Source of the DNA: Mycobacterium saskatchewanense
GTDB taxonomy: Bacteria; Actinomycetota; Actinomycetes; Mycobacteriales; Mycobacteriaceae
Direction: 5' to 3'
Length of the DNA: 64,000 nt
Assembly (NCBI RefSeq): GCF_010729105.1
Contig: NZ_AP022573.1
Span: forward strand, 1,922,001-1,986,000
The notes below the pieces were generated by a model, which was not told where the DNA came from, ran no database searches, and worked only from the letters and a program-made list of their open reading frames with translations. A program made the position numbers and the translations under genes. Shown one piece after another: positions 44,718 through 53,144 of the stretch (position 1 is the stretch's first letter; each line of letters begins with the position of its first letter).

Positions 44718-45549
44718 TCACCGACTCGCCGAATTCCTGCAGGGAATCCGGCGCGGCGAAGTCGGCGAACCACACGTAGAACCGCTCGACCCCTTGCATG
44801 GCCAGGTCGGCGAACCGTCCAATCAGCTCCTCGGCGTCGCCGCAGATCAGCCCGGAGCCCAGGTGCCCGAATCGCCGGGCGCTCACCCGGCGAACCGCGT
44901 CGGGATCGGCGCCGGCCCGGACGTAGCCCACCATCAGCTGCACCGACACGCGTGCCGCCCCCGCGGAAGGCGCCAGCCCCGCCAGCTTGTCGAGGTGGTT
45001 CACCGGCAGGTTCCACCAATCCGCGTATCTGCGAACGACTCCCATCATCCGGCGCCCCGTACCGCCCAGGACGACCGGGATGGGATGCGACCTGCGGGGC
45101 GCCTGGGGGACGACTCCGCCCCCGTCGTCGCCCCAGTATTGCCGGATCAGGGCGAGGTGGCGCTCCAGCTGTTCCACCCGGGCAACTGGATCTTGCTGTC
45201 CGACAGAGAATCTGGTGAACTCGGCCGGCCAGGATCCCGCGCCGAGCCCGAGTTCGAACCTGCCTTCCGACGCGTCCGAGAGGGTGACGGCCTGCTTGGC
45301 CAGGACGGCGGGATGGCGAAAGGCGTCACACAGCACCAGGTGGCCGATCCGCAACCGCTCGGTCTTGGCGGCCACCCATGTGGCGATCCCCATTGCCTCG
45401 CAGATGTTTTCGTCCGGCTGGCCCGGCGCCTCCAGGTGGTCGATGAAGGCGATGCCCGAAAAGCCGCTGGCTTCGGCGCAGCGCGCCCGGTCCGTCACGT
45501 CGGCCGCCGACAACCGCACCTGCGGCAGGAACAGATACCACTCGACCAT
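44635..45549 (-). CDS. LLM-class (luciferase-like) flavin-dependent oxidoreductase
   Basis: The 304-residue protein has a bacterial-luciferase-like TIM barrel with the motif ERLRIGHLVLC near residue 65 and the substrate-side sequence LGLGAGSW near 100. Actinobacterial members use F420 or FMN. It shares its promoter gap (62 bp) with the acyl-CoA dehydrogenase operon in divergent orientation. Its 3' end overlaps the SDR gene in the opposite strand, so the real stop may be earlier in evolution; the last 25 residues look unconserved (inference). Confidence 0.82.
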   Translation of the reverse strand: MVEWYLFLPQVRLSAADVTDRARCAEASGFSGIAFIDHLEAPGQPDENICEAMGIATWVAAKTERLRIGHLVLCDAFRHPAVLAKQAVTLSDASEGRFELGLGAGSWPAEFTRFSVGQQDPVARVEQLERHLALIRQYWGDDGGGVVPQAPRRSHPIPVVLGGTGRRMMGVVRRYADWWNLPVNHLDKLAGLAPSAGAARVSVQLMVGYVRAGADPDAVRRVSARRFGHLGSGLICGDAEELIGRFADLAMQGVERFYVWFADFAAPDSLQEFGESVISGFPGVVAAPRSEPPEAAQTGPAARR

Positions 45550-45581
45550 GCGCCACCTATCGATTGCAACAGCGTCGCTAG

Positions 45582-45602
45582 TTTACTATTTTTATTATGT
45601 TA
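45582..45602. promoter_or_regulatory. AT-rich divergent promoter/operator of the fadE operon
   Basis: TTTACTATTTTTATTATGTT lies between the luciferase-like gene and the first acyl-CoA dehydrogenase gene. TTTACTATTTT is identical to the sequence at 39905-39915. An AGGGG ribosome-binding site follows before the ATG at 45611. Confidence 0.5.
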
Positions 45603-45610
45603 GGGGTCTT

Positions 45611-46678
45611 ATGGATGTCGGGCTAACTTCGGAGCAGTTGTCGCTGCGCGACAGCGTGCGCGACATCCTGCGCGCCGAGTGTCCGCCCAGCGCCGCCCGC
45701 CATGCTTCGGACGGATCGGATCCCGAGCGCTGGCGGGCGCTGTGGAAGACCATCGTCGACCTGGGCTGGACGGAACTCGCGACGCTCGCGGGCGACTACG
45801 GCCCCGTCGAGGTGGCCGTCGTTCTCGAAGAATGCGGCGCCGCGATCGCCCCCGTCCCCATGTTGAGCAGCGTCGGCCTGGCGGCCGGCGCCCTGCGTTG
45901 CACCGGCCTCGACTCGGTGCTCGCCGACATCGCCGGCGGCACCGTCGCCACCCTGGCGGTGCACTCGCGGGGATCGCGGCTGCCCGGCGCACCGATGACG
46001 TTGCGCGCGGGGCGCCTGCGCGGACGCGCCGTCGCGGTCCCGAACCTTCCCCGCGCCGAGCTGATCGTGACGCTGGCGCACTCCGATGACGGCGTCGTGG
46101 CGGCGGTCGCGCGTTGCGGTGACGGGGTAACCGTGCTGGCGGGCGAGTCGGCCGACCCCGCGCAACCGGTGGCCGACCTCGAGGTTGACACCGAACCGCT
46201 GGCCACCGCGCCCGTGGACCCGGAAGCCGCGCTGACGGCGCCGTTGATCGCCGCCGCCGCCGACCTGGTCGGCGTCGCGCGCGCCGCGCTGCACCGCTCC
46301 GTCGAGCACGCAAAGGCGCGTCGCCAGTTCGGCGCCCCGATCGGCGCCTTCCAGGGCATCAAGCACGCGCTGGCCGACAATCTCGTCTGCCTGGAGCGCG
46401 CCCGCAGCCTCACCTACGCGGCGGCGGCCCGGTTGGGCGATCCGGACACCACTCCCGCCGCCGCCTGGACCGCCGCGGCGCTCGCCAAGGCGGCGGCCGG
46501 CGAGGCGGCGGCCAGCTGTGCTCGCACCGCGGTGCAGGTGCACGGCGCGCTCGGGCAGACGTGGGAGCACGACGTCCACCTCTATGTCCGGCACGCCTGG
46601 CAGGGCGCCGCGATGCTCGGCGACAGTCGCGCGCTCTATCACGAAGTGGGCCGCCGGTTCGCGGGAGCCGCCGGATGA
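45611..46678 (+). CDS. Acyl-CoA dehydrogenase, short alpha- or beta-type subunit
   Basis: The 355-residue FadE-like protein has the three-domain fold: N-terminal helices, a middle beta domain and C-terminal helices with KARRQFGAPIGAFQGIKH. Its end, VHGALGQTWEHDVHLYVRH, is typical of the degenerate partner in mycobacterial alpha2beta2 dehydrogenases such as the FadE26-29 group, which act on CoA esters of steroid side chains. ATG 45611 follows AGGGG. The stop overlaps the next start by ATGA. The dehydrogenation substrate is unknown; bulky acyl-CoA is likely by analogy. Confidence 0.85.
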   Translation: MDVGLTSEQLSLRDSVRDILRAECPPSAARHASDGSDPERWRALWKTIVDLGWTELATLAGDYGPVEVAVVLEECGAAIAPVPMLSSVGLAAGALRCTGLDSVLADIAGGTVATLAVHSRGSRLPGAPMTLRAGRLRGRAVAVPNLPRAELIVTLAHSDDGVVAAVARCGDGVTVLAGESADPAQPVADLEVDTEPLATAPVDPEAALTAPLIAAAADLVGVARAALHRSVEHAKARRQFGAPIGAFQGIKHALADNLVCLERARSLTYAAAARLGDPDTTPAAAWTAAALAKAAAGEAAASCARTAVQVHGALGQTWEHDVHLYVRHAWQGAAMLGDSRALYHEVGRRFAGAAG

Positions 46679-47772
46679 GCGCCGTAACCGACGAATTCGG
46701 CGCCTGGCTCACGGATTTCCTGCCGAAGGACTACTACGGCAGGTACCGCGAGTACCGCTGGGACCTCGGGCTGCGGCGGGACTACCAGCGGGCCGCCTTC
46801 GAGGCCGGATGGATACAACCGACCTGGCCCCGCGAGCACGGCGGCCGATCGCTCGGTCTGCGCGACGCGATGGAGGTCCGGATCGAGTCCGCGCTGCGGT
46901 CGGCGCCGAAGCTGCCCAACATTCAGGGTCCCGGCGTCGCCGGGCCCGGCATCCGTCAGTTCGGCACGCCCGCCCAGGTCGATCGGCTGCTCGTGCCCCT
47001 GCTGCGCGGCGACGAGTGGTGGGCCCTCGGCATGTCCGAGCCGGAAGCGGGCTCGGATTTCGCGGGGCTGCGCACGCGGGCCGAGCGTGACGGGGACACC
47101 TTTCGCGTCAGCGGTCACAAGATATGGACCACCCAGGCCCACCTGTCGCGATGGTGCACCCTGTATGCCCGCACCGACCCGGATGCGCCCAAACATCGTG
47201 GCATCTCGTGCCTGATCCTCGACCTGCACTCGTCCGGAGTGACCATCGAGCCCATCCGCATGGCGTCGATCTCCGATGAGACGTTCTGCGAGGTCTTCCT
47301 CGACGACGTCGAGGTGCCGACGGAAAACCTGCTCGGTCCGCTCAACGGCGGCTGGGGGGTCGCGCTGTCGTCGCTGCAGCATGAGCGCCAAATGATCTGG
47401 GTGATGAACTGGGTCGAAATCAAGCGCGGACTCGACGCGGTGCGCAGGGCGCGCCCGACGGACGACCTCTGCGCCGAGCTCGGCTCGCTCCTCGCCGACG
47501 CCGAGGCGCTCCGCGCCACCGGGTACCGCGCACTGGGCAACGAGATGGCGGGTCGGCCGAGCCCGGAGGCCGACGTCCTCAAGCTGCTCGGATCGGTTAC
47601 CCTGCAACGTGTTTGGGATCTCGCCGCCGTAACCGAAGGACAGAATTGGGTCAGCGATCCGGACCTGTTGTTCGAGCGCCAGGATGCATTGGCCGCAACC
47701 ATCTACGGCGGAACTTCGGAAGTCCAGCGCAACATCATCGCCGAGCGGCTGCTCGGACTGCCGAAGGGATGA
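46675..47772 (+). CDS. Acyl-CoA dehydrogenase, full-type subunit
   Basis: The 365-residue FadE-like enzyme has the FAD/substrate motif MSEPEAGSDFAGLRTRA and the C-terminal signature YGGTSEVQRNIIAERLLG. It probably forms the catalytic half of a complex with the preceding, shorter protein, with which it overlaps by four bases. FAD binding and proton abstraction depend on a Glu that I cannot place with certainty. Its own stop overlaps the next start (ATGA). Confidence 0.87.
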   Translation: MSAVTDEFGAWLTDFLPKDYYGRYREYRWDLGLRRDYQRAAFEAGWIQPTWPREHGGRSLGLRDAMEVRIESALRSAPKLPNIQGPGVAGPGIRQFGTPAQVDRLLVPLLRGDEWWALGMSEPEAGSDFAGLRTRAERDGDTFRVSGHKIWTTQAHLSRWCTLYARTDPDAPKHRGISCLILDLHSSGVTIEPIRMASISDETFCEVFLDDVEVPTENLLGPLNGGWGVALSSLQHERQMIWVMNWVEIKRGLDAVRRARPTDDLCAELGSLLADAEALRATGYRALGNEMAGRPSPEADVLKLLGSVTLQRVWDLAAVTEGQNWVSDPDLLFERQDALAATIYGGTSEVQRNIIAERLLGLPKG

Positions 47773-48926
47773 CGACGATGGATTACGACCTCGGTGACGA
47801 CGCCGCCGACCTGCGCAAGCATCTGCGCGAGCTGGTGGCCGATCACATCCCTGCCGACTTCCTCGGTGCCTGCACGGAGAACCCGCAAGATCTGGCCACC
47901 ACCGAGACGTTCTGCAAGTTGCTGGCCGCCGAGGGGTTGCTGGCGTTGGCCTGGCCGAAAGAGCATGGCGGCGGCGGGGGTTCGGTGTGGCAACAGACCG
48001 TCCTGCGCGAGGAGATGTGGGCCCAGCACGAGCCGCGCGGCCCGCAGTACATGGGCATCAACTGGGTCGGGCCGGCCCTGATGCGGTACGGGACCGCCGA
48101 GCAGAAGGCCAAGCACCTCGCCGCGATCGCGGCCGGCGATGCGATTTGGTGTCAGGGCTTCTCCGAGCCGGAGGCCGGAACCGACCTCGCGTCGTTGCGC
48201 ACCCGTGCCGTGCCCGACGGTGACGGCTGGCGCATCACCGGCCAGAAGGTGTGGACGTCGTACGCCCTGATGGCGTCCTGGTGCGTGCTCGCGGCGTGCA
48301 CCGACCCGGAAGCGCCAAAGCACAAGCGCCTCACCCTGTTTCTGATCCCCATGGACCGGCGCGGATTCACCGTCCGCCCCATCGGGTCGATGCTCGGACC
48401 GCATCACCTCAACGAGATGTTCCTCGACGACGTGCCGGCGTTCGCCGGCGACGTCCTCGGCGAGGTGGGCGACGGGTGGCGGGTGATGCGGGAGGCGCTG
48501 GCCTTCGAGCGCGTCGGCATCGCCCGCTACGCGCGCTGCGAATCGCTGCTCTCCCGGATGATCACCGAGCTCGGAGACGACTGGGACCGACTGCCCGAAT
48601 CCGTGCGCGCCCGCTGGGTCAAAGCACTCGTCGACCTTCGGGTGGCCCGGCTGTTGGCGTATCGCGCGGTGTCGCTGCAGGACGACCCCTCGGCCGGGGC
48701 GGCGGCCAGCGCCGCGCGCATCGCCACCACCACCTGCGATCAACAGGTTGCCGAGCTGCTCTTCGACGTGCTCGGCCCCACCGCACTGGACAGCGGCGCG
48801 TCGGCGCCGCTGCACGGCGCGATCGAAGACCATTGGCGCTACGCGCAGGCCGCCACCGTGGCGTCCGGCACCATCGAAGTGCAGCGCATGCTGGTGGCGC
48901 GGGACATCCTGGGAGAGCATCGTTGA
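47769..48926 (+). CDS. Acyl-CoA dehydrogenase, full-type subunit
   Basis: The 385-residue FadE-like enzyme has FSEPEAGTDLASLRTRA and GQKVWTSYAL in the middle domain and a C-terminal VASGTIEVQRMLVARDILG, the normal quinone/FAD tail. It starts within the stop of the preceding gene. It is followed by a TTGA-overlapping short partner. This is the second large/small pair of the operon, with size order reversed relative to the first. Confidence 0.87.
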   Translation: MTTMDYDLGDDAADLRKHLRELVADHIPADFLGACTENPQDLATTETFCKLLAAEGLLALAWPKEHGGGGGSVWQQTVLREEMWAQHEPRGPQYMGINWVGPALMRYGTAEQKAKHLAAIAAGDAIWCQGFSEPEAGTDLASLRTRAVPDGDGWRITGQKVWTSYALMASWCVLAACTDPEAPKHKRLTLFLIPMDRRGFTVRPIGSMLGPHHLNEMFLDDVPAFAGDVLGEVGDGWRVMREALAFERVGIARYARCESLLSRMITELGDDWDRLPESVRARWVKALVDLRVARLLAYRAVSLQDDPSAGAAASAARIATTTCDQQVAELLFDVLGPTALDSGASAPLHGAIEDHWRYAQAATVASGTIEVQRMLVARDILGEHR

Positions 48927-49858
48927 AACCTGAACTGCCACAAGATATTAACGACTTCGCCGCCGTCACCGCCAAGCGCCTCGCCCGCCTGGGCGGCCCG
49001 CCCGCGGCGCTGCGCGCAGAGACCGACGACACCGTCCGGGACGCGGCCCGCGCAGCCCTGGCCGAGCTCGGCGCGTTCGAACTCGACGCCCGATCAACGC
49101 CGGACGACCTGCTGGCCGCCGCGGTGCTCTGCCGGGCCGCCGGTGCGACCGCGCTGCCCTACCCGCTGGTCGAGGACCTGCTTGCGCTCGACGGCGCCCG
49201 GCTAACCCTGGTCAATCCGGCGGCTCCCCGCATCGACCACGGCGACCTGCCGGGCAGCTGGATCGCCGCCGACCTGGACGGTACCCGGTACCGTCCGCAC
49301 CCGGCGTCGCGGACGAACGCCAAGTTGGGTCCGTTCCTGGTCCCGGCGTCGCTCGGCGCGCCCGACGGATCGGTTCCCGCGACCGACGTTAACCTTCATC
49401 TCGTGCTGGGGTCATGGCGAATTCTGGGCGCGATGCAGCAGTCGTTACGAATCGTCACCGACCACGTGCGCGCCCGGGTTCAGTTCGGCAAGCCACTGGC
49501 CGACTTCCAGGCCGTCCGGTTCGCCGTCGCCGATGCGGCCGTGGCGCTGCGCGGACTCGACGAACTGGCCAAGTACACGATCTGCCGCCCGAAAACCACG
49601 CCGCGTCAGGTCTCCTCGGCCGACGCACTGGTTCTACGGCTCAAGGCGTCCGATACCGCGCGGCAGGTTCTGCGCACTTCGCACCAACTGCTCGGGGCCC
49701 TGGGCTTCTGCGACGAGTCCGACGTCAGCGTCCTCGACCGGCACACGCAGCCGCTGATCCGATTGCCGCTGGGCGCCGAGGCGCTAGCCCTGCGCCTGAT
49801 GCCCGACGTGGCGAACGGGTCCCTCGAGACGCTGTTCAGTGGGGCGGTGCCGGCGTGA
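48923..49858 (+). CDS. Acyl-CoA dehydrogenase-like short subunit
   Basis: The 311-residue protein is an acyl-CoA dehydrogenase relative with the C-terminal helical domain VRARVQFGKPLADFQAVRF and LLGALGFCDESDVSVLDRH in place of the usual signature, so it is a degenerate partner. TTG 48923 is the only start that fits the overlap with the preceding stop (TTGA). The N-terminal third is Ala/Leu-rich. It ends in the GTGA overlap with the CoA ligase gene. Confidence 0.82.
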   Translation: MKPELPQDINDFAAVTAKRLARLGGPPAALRAETDDTVRDAARAALAELGAFELDARSTPDDLLAAAVLCRAAGATALPYPLVEDLLALDGARLTLVNPAAPRIDHGDLPGSWIAADLDGTRYRPHPASRTNAKLGPFLVPASLGAPDGSVPATDVNLHLVLGSWRILGAMQQSLRIVTDHVRARVQFGKPLADFQAVRFAVADAAVALRGLDELAKYTICRPKTTPRQVSSADALVLRLKASDTARQVLRTSHQLLGALGFCDESDVSVLDRHTQPLIRLPLGAEALALRLMPDVANGSLETLFSGAVPA

Positions 49859-51354
49859 CGACCGAGCCGCTCGCGGCGGGCGCGGTGCACAACCCCCTGG
49901 AGAACGGGATCCCGTTCGGCGTCAGGCTCGGCGAGCTCGCCGAACGGCGACCTGACGCGCCGGCCGTGACCGTGGTCGCGCTCGACGGCACGGCGGAAGC
50001 GCTCACCTTCGGTGAACTGGACGCTCGGGCCAACCAATGGGGCCGGGCACTGGCCACTGCCGGCGCCGGAACGGGTTCGCTTGTGGCGCTGGCGATCCCG
50101 AATTCGCTTCACCTGATGCTCGCCACGCTGGGATGCTGGAAGATCGGCGCGGTCCCCGTTCCCATGCACTGGGACCTGCCCGAATGGGAGCGAGAGCGGG
50201 TGCGCGCGGTGATCGACCCGGCCGTGGTCGTTGACGACAACACCCGGTGGGACCTGGATGCGCGCGCCGCCGGCGAGTCCACGAGCCCCCTCCCCGCGGC
50301 CGTCTCCCCCAACGCCAACGGCATCTGCAGCAGCGGGTCGACGGGCGTGCCCAAGGTGATCCTCAGCCTGGCGCCGTCGCTCTGGACCGCTCAGCACGGC
50401 GAGCCGTTCCTCTCGAACTGGACACCGGTCGCCCAGCCGCAGACGATCATGGTGCCCGCGCCGATGTATCACACCAACGGCTTTGCCACCTTCTTCTTCC
50501 TGCTGGCCGGTGATCACCTGGTTGTGCTCGAACGGTTCGACGCCGCCCTGGTTCTGGACGTGATCGAGCGCTTCCGCGTCACGAATTTCACGGCCACGCC
50601 CACGATGCTCGCACGCATCGCGGCGCGGCCCGATGTCGGCCAGCGCGACTTGTCCAGCATCGTCTTCATCCTGCAGGGCGCCGCGGTGATGCCGCCGTCG
50701 CTCATGCACACCTGGTTCGAGCTGCTGAGCCCCGAGCAGATCGTGACGGCCTACGGCATGACCGAGAACCTGGGACTCACCGCCCTGCGCGGCGACGAGT
50801 GGCTCGCGCATCCGGGTAGCGTCGGACGGGGCTTCCGCGACACCGAGATTCGCATCCTCGACGCCGGCACCAGGCCGCTCGGCCCCGGCGAACACGGCGA
50901 GATCTACCTGCGCGCGCCGATGAGCGCGGGATCCCGCTACCTGGGCGGTGCGCCGCCGCTCCCGTCGACCGAGGACGGGTTTCGGTCCGCGGGGGACATC
51001 GGATACCTGGACGAGGACGGCTACCTGTACATCGTCGATCGCCGAGTGGACATGATCATCACCGGCGGGGCGAATGTCTTTCCGGCCGAAGTGGAGTCGG
51101 CGCTCGCCGGTCACCCCGGCATCGCGGACGTGGTCGTCATCGGCCTTTCCGACGCGCAGTGGGGACGCCGGGTGCATGCCGTCGTCCAGTTGGCCGACGG
51201 TGCGTCGCTGACCGAACAGCAGGTGATCGAGTACGCCAAGGGCCGGCTCGCCCACTACAAGGCACCGAAGACCGTCGAATTCGTCGGCGTCATCCCGCGG
51301 ACCGCGGCCACCAAGGTGAACCGCTCGGCGTTGATCGAGGCGCGCGGCGGGTGA
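49855..51354 (+). CDS. Acyl-CoA synthetase (AMP-forming, FadD-like)
   Basis: The 499-residue ligase has the P-loop SSGSTGVPKV (about residues 158-167), YGMTENLG, SAGDIGYLDEDGYLYIVDRR, GGANVFPAEVE and a C-terminal Lys in RTAATKVNRSAL. It closes a five-gene overlapping operon with the four dehydrogenases, so acid activation and dehydrogenation are coexpressed. GTG 49855 overlaps the preceding stop. Its 3' end is shared antisense with a decayed ATPase gene, and the reading frame of the latter continues into it. Confidence 0.92.
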   Translation: MTTEPLAAGAVHNPLENGIPFGVRLGELAERRPDAPAVTVVALDGTAEALTFGELDARANQWGRALATAGAGTGSLVALAIPNSLHLMLATLGCWKIGAVPVPMHWDLPEWERERVRAVIDPAVVVDDNTRWDLDARAAGESTSPLPAAVSPNANGICSSGSTGVPKVILSLAPSLWTAQHGEPFLSNWTPVAQPQTIMVPAPMYHTNGFATFFFLLAGDHLVVLERFDAALVLDVIERFRVTNFTATPTMLARIAARPDVGQRDLSSIVFILQGAAVMPPSLMHTWFELLSPEQIVTAYGMTENLGLTALRGDEWLAHPGSVGRGFRDTEIRILDAGTRPLGPGEHGEIYLRAPMSAGSRYLGGAPPLPSTEDGFRSAGDIGYLDEDGYLYIVDRRVDMIITGGANVFPAEVESALAGHPGIADVVVIGLSDAQWGRRVHAVVQLADGASLTEQQVIEYAKGRLAHYKAPKTVEFVGVIPRTAATKVNRSALIEARGG

Positions 51355-51361
51355 GCGGCAG

Positions 51362-52290
51362 TGCTAGACGTGCGGCCGAAAACGTCTTCCATCACTTCGC
51401 CGATCGCCGAGAGGGAGCGGCTGGAGTGCTGCTTGACCAGCACGTGCCCGCCCGTCGCGACGAGCGCGACCGGCAGTTCGACCGCTCCGACCACTAGCAA
51501 CGCCGCCAATCCCGCGACATAGACAGCGTCGTGTTTGTCGGGCCCGTGGAACTTCCCGATGACCGGGAGGTCGATCGCGCGGCGCTCCGGCTCCCGCAGT
51601 GAGCGCAACGCCTTGGCGCGCTTGGAGTCTGGATGCGCCGCGGCGTACGCGGCCCACCGGCTCGCCGCTGCCGATTCAGGTTGGGCCTCGCCCGAGCCGT
51701 TCGTGTCCGGTTCGGCCGAGGCGGCAGCGTGACGAAGGTCGCGGCGACGGTGCCGAGGACGAGCGGGGCGCGTGATTCCAGCAGCGTCTGCCCGACGTCG
51801 GCGGCGCCGCGGGCCGGACCGCTTCCATGCGAGGACACGCCCACCCCACGGCCGCGGCACGGATCGCCGCGGCGTCGTTCGCCCCGTCGCCCACCATCGC
51901 GCAGATCCGCCCGGATTGGCTGATCTGCTGCACGATCTGCACCTTCTGCTCGGGTGTCATGCGCGTAGATGACGGTGTCCGAGACGACCTCGGCGCGCTC
52001 CGCGACCGACAGCCGCTCCCAGCGCGCGCCCGTGATCACCGATTCGTCCGCGACGTCCAGCCCGATCTGGCGTGCGATGGCGCGGGCGGTGGCCGGACGG
52101 TCACCCGTGATGACCCGTACACCGATGTCCCGCTTGGCCAGCCCGAGCAGGAGTTCCCTCGCGTCGGGCCGCGGTGTGTCGGTGATACCCAGGAAGCCGG
52201 GCAGGCGCAGTCCCTCGCCGCACAGGCATTCCAGTGCCGACTCCTCCGCGATCGCCAGGTCGCCGTCCGTCAACGCCTGCAATCGCGGCT
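51362..52290 (-). pseudogene. Degraded P-type ATPase (CtpH/CtpI-like) with fused membrane-protein remnant
   Basis: Reading right to left, the remnant starts within a P-type ATPase: LPGFLGITDTPRPDA and RVITGDRPATARAI up to about 51962. A 2-nt loss shifts the frame at about 51961, after which MTPEQKVQIVQQI and VGDGANDAAAIRAA continue. A second shift lies near 51850, then VGVSSHGSGPARGAADV and APLVLGTVAATFVTL with the membrane segments between deleted. A separate hydrophobic hairpin with KRAKALRSLREPERRAIDLP follows to about 51370, without start or stop of its own. The N-terminal half with the phosphorylated DKTGT is missing. The wording follows known large mycobacterial ATPases; the metal is not determinable. 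Confidence 0.85.
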
Positions 52291-52486
52291 TCGGCGGACA
52301 CGTCGGATTCCTCAGAAAGCGAGGCACCCAACGCGGCCTAGCATCCACGTACCCCGTACCCGTATTTGCCGGTCGCGTTATGACAAGGCACGGCGGCTGC
52401 GCCGTCTCGCAAAAGGGCTCGATTACCGCCCATTCGGGGGTTCCAGGAGCGCAACCCATCCACTTGGGTGTGTCACGTGTGGCCCA

Positions 52487-52504
52487 TACCCCCCGGGGGT
52501 GCTA
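52487..52504 (+). promoter_or_regulatory. CsoR/RicR-type copper operator overlapping a promoter
   Basis: TACCCCCCGGGGGTGCTA is a GC-only palindrome of the TACCCC-n-GGGGTA class bound by CsoR/RicR copper repressors. It overlaps the -10-like TAGCCT at 52503-52508. The ATG at 52519 sits about 11 nt behind this box with no ribosome-binding site, so a leaderless mRNA is probable. Confidence 0.7.
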
Positions 52505-52518
52505 GCCTCTTCCTTGTT

Positions 52519-52947
52519 ATGCGCCGTGATGCTGTCCGAGTGAATCAGTGGCCGCGCTATGCCGCGGCGATCGCGGCATTCTTCTGGGCCCTAGGCATGG
52601 CCGCCGGCTGCCACGTTCCGCAGGCGGCCACCGCAACCATGCACATGGCCACAGTGTCGACGCTGTCCAGGACCGCCATCGGCCACGAAATCGGCGCCCT
52701 GGCCGAACGCGTCCCGCTGGGCGCCGGTTCGTGCGCGCCGATGGACCACGAGTGCAAACATCTGGCGCAGGCATGCCCGGCTTCTGACTTGGTCGCACTT
52801 GCGGTGGTCCTCGCCATCCTGGCCTTGGCCGGTTCGGCGGTTTGGTGGGTCGTGTCGATACCCCGCGGGCCGCCCCCGCGTTTCGGCCTGATTCCCCACC
52901 GCCCGGGCCGAGTGATTCTCACCCGGCACTGCATCGCTCGTATCTGA
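52519..52947 (+). CDS. LpqS-like copper-inducible membrane-anchored protein
   Basis: The 142-residue protein has an N-terminal membrane segment ending in AGCH, a His/Met/Cys-containing middle (MHMATVST, CAPMDHECKHL), a second hydrophobic stretch (LVALAVVLAILALAG) and the C-terminus ILTRHCIARI. That C-terminus resembles the LLTRFCLAR end of LpqS, a RicR-regulated protein of M. tuberculosis. His, Met and Cys residues suit copper binding. The operator upstream supports copper induction. A direct metal-binding function is inference. Confidence 0.7.
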   Translation: MRRDAVRVNQWPRYAAAIAAFFWALGMAAGCHVPQAATATMHMATVSTLSRTAIGHEIGALAERVPLGAGSCAPMDHECKHLAQACPASDLVALAVVLAILALAGSAVWWVVSIPRGPPPRFGLIPHRPGRVILTRHCIARI

Positions 52948-53045
52948 TAGGCCAGCGCCAAGCCACCGCGCGCCGTCGCCCGGCTTGCCGTCGCTGCCCA
53001 CATCCCTTGCCGCGCACACGCGCGGAGATCAGAAACGAGAAATTG

Positions 53046-53144
53046 ATGAGCTTTTTCCTGTCCGAATGTCGTAACGCGTTGCGCGCCAGCGCCCCTTCCG
53101 GGCGGTCGACGGGCGCCCTGAGCTGGCGGGAGGTCCGGTCATGA
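53046..53144 (+). CDS. Small ORF of 32 residues preceding the flavoenzyme gene
   Basis: ATG 53046 opens a 32-codon frame (MSFFLSECRNALRASAPSG...) whose TGA overlaps the ATG of the D-amino-acid-oxidase-like gene (ATGA). The overlap suggests a translated leader or small coupled peptide. It has one Cys but no known family. The ribosome-binding site GAGAAA is weak. Confidence 0.35.
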   Translation: MSFFLSECRNALRASAPSGRSTGALSWREVRS

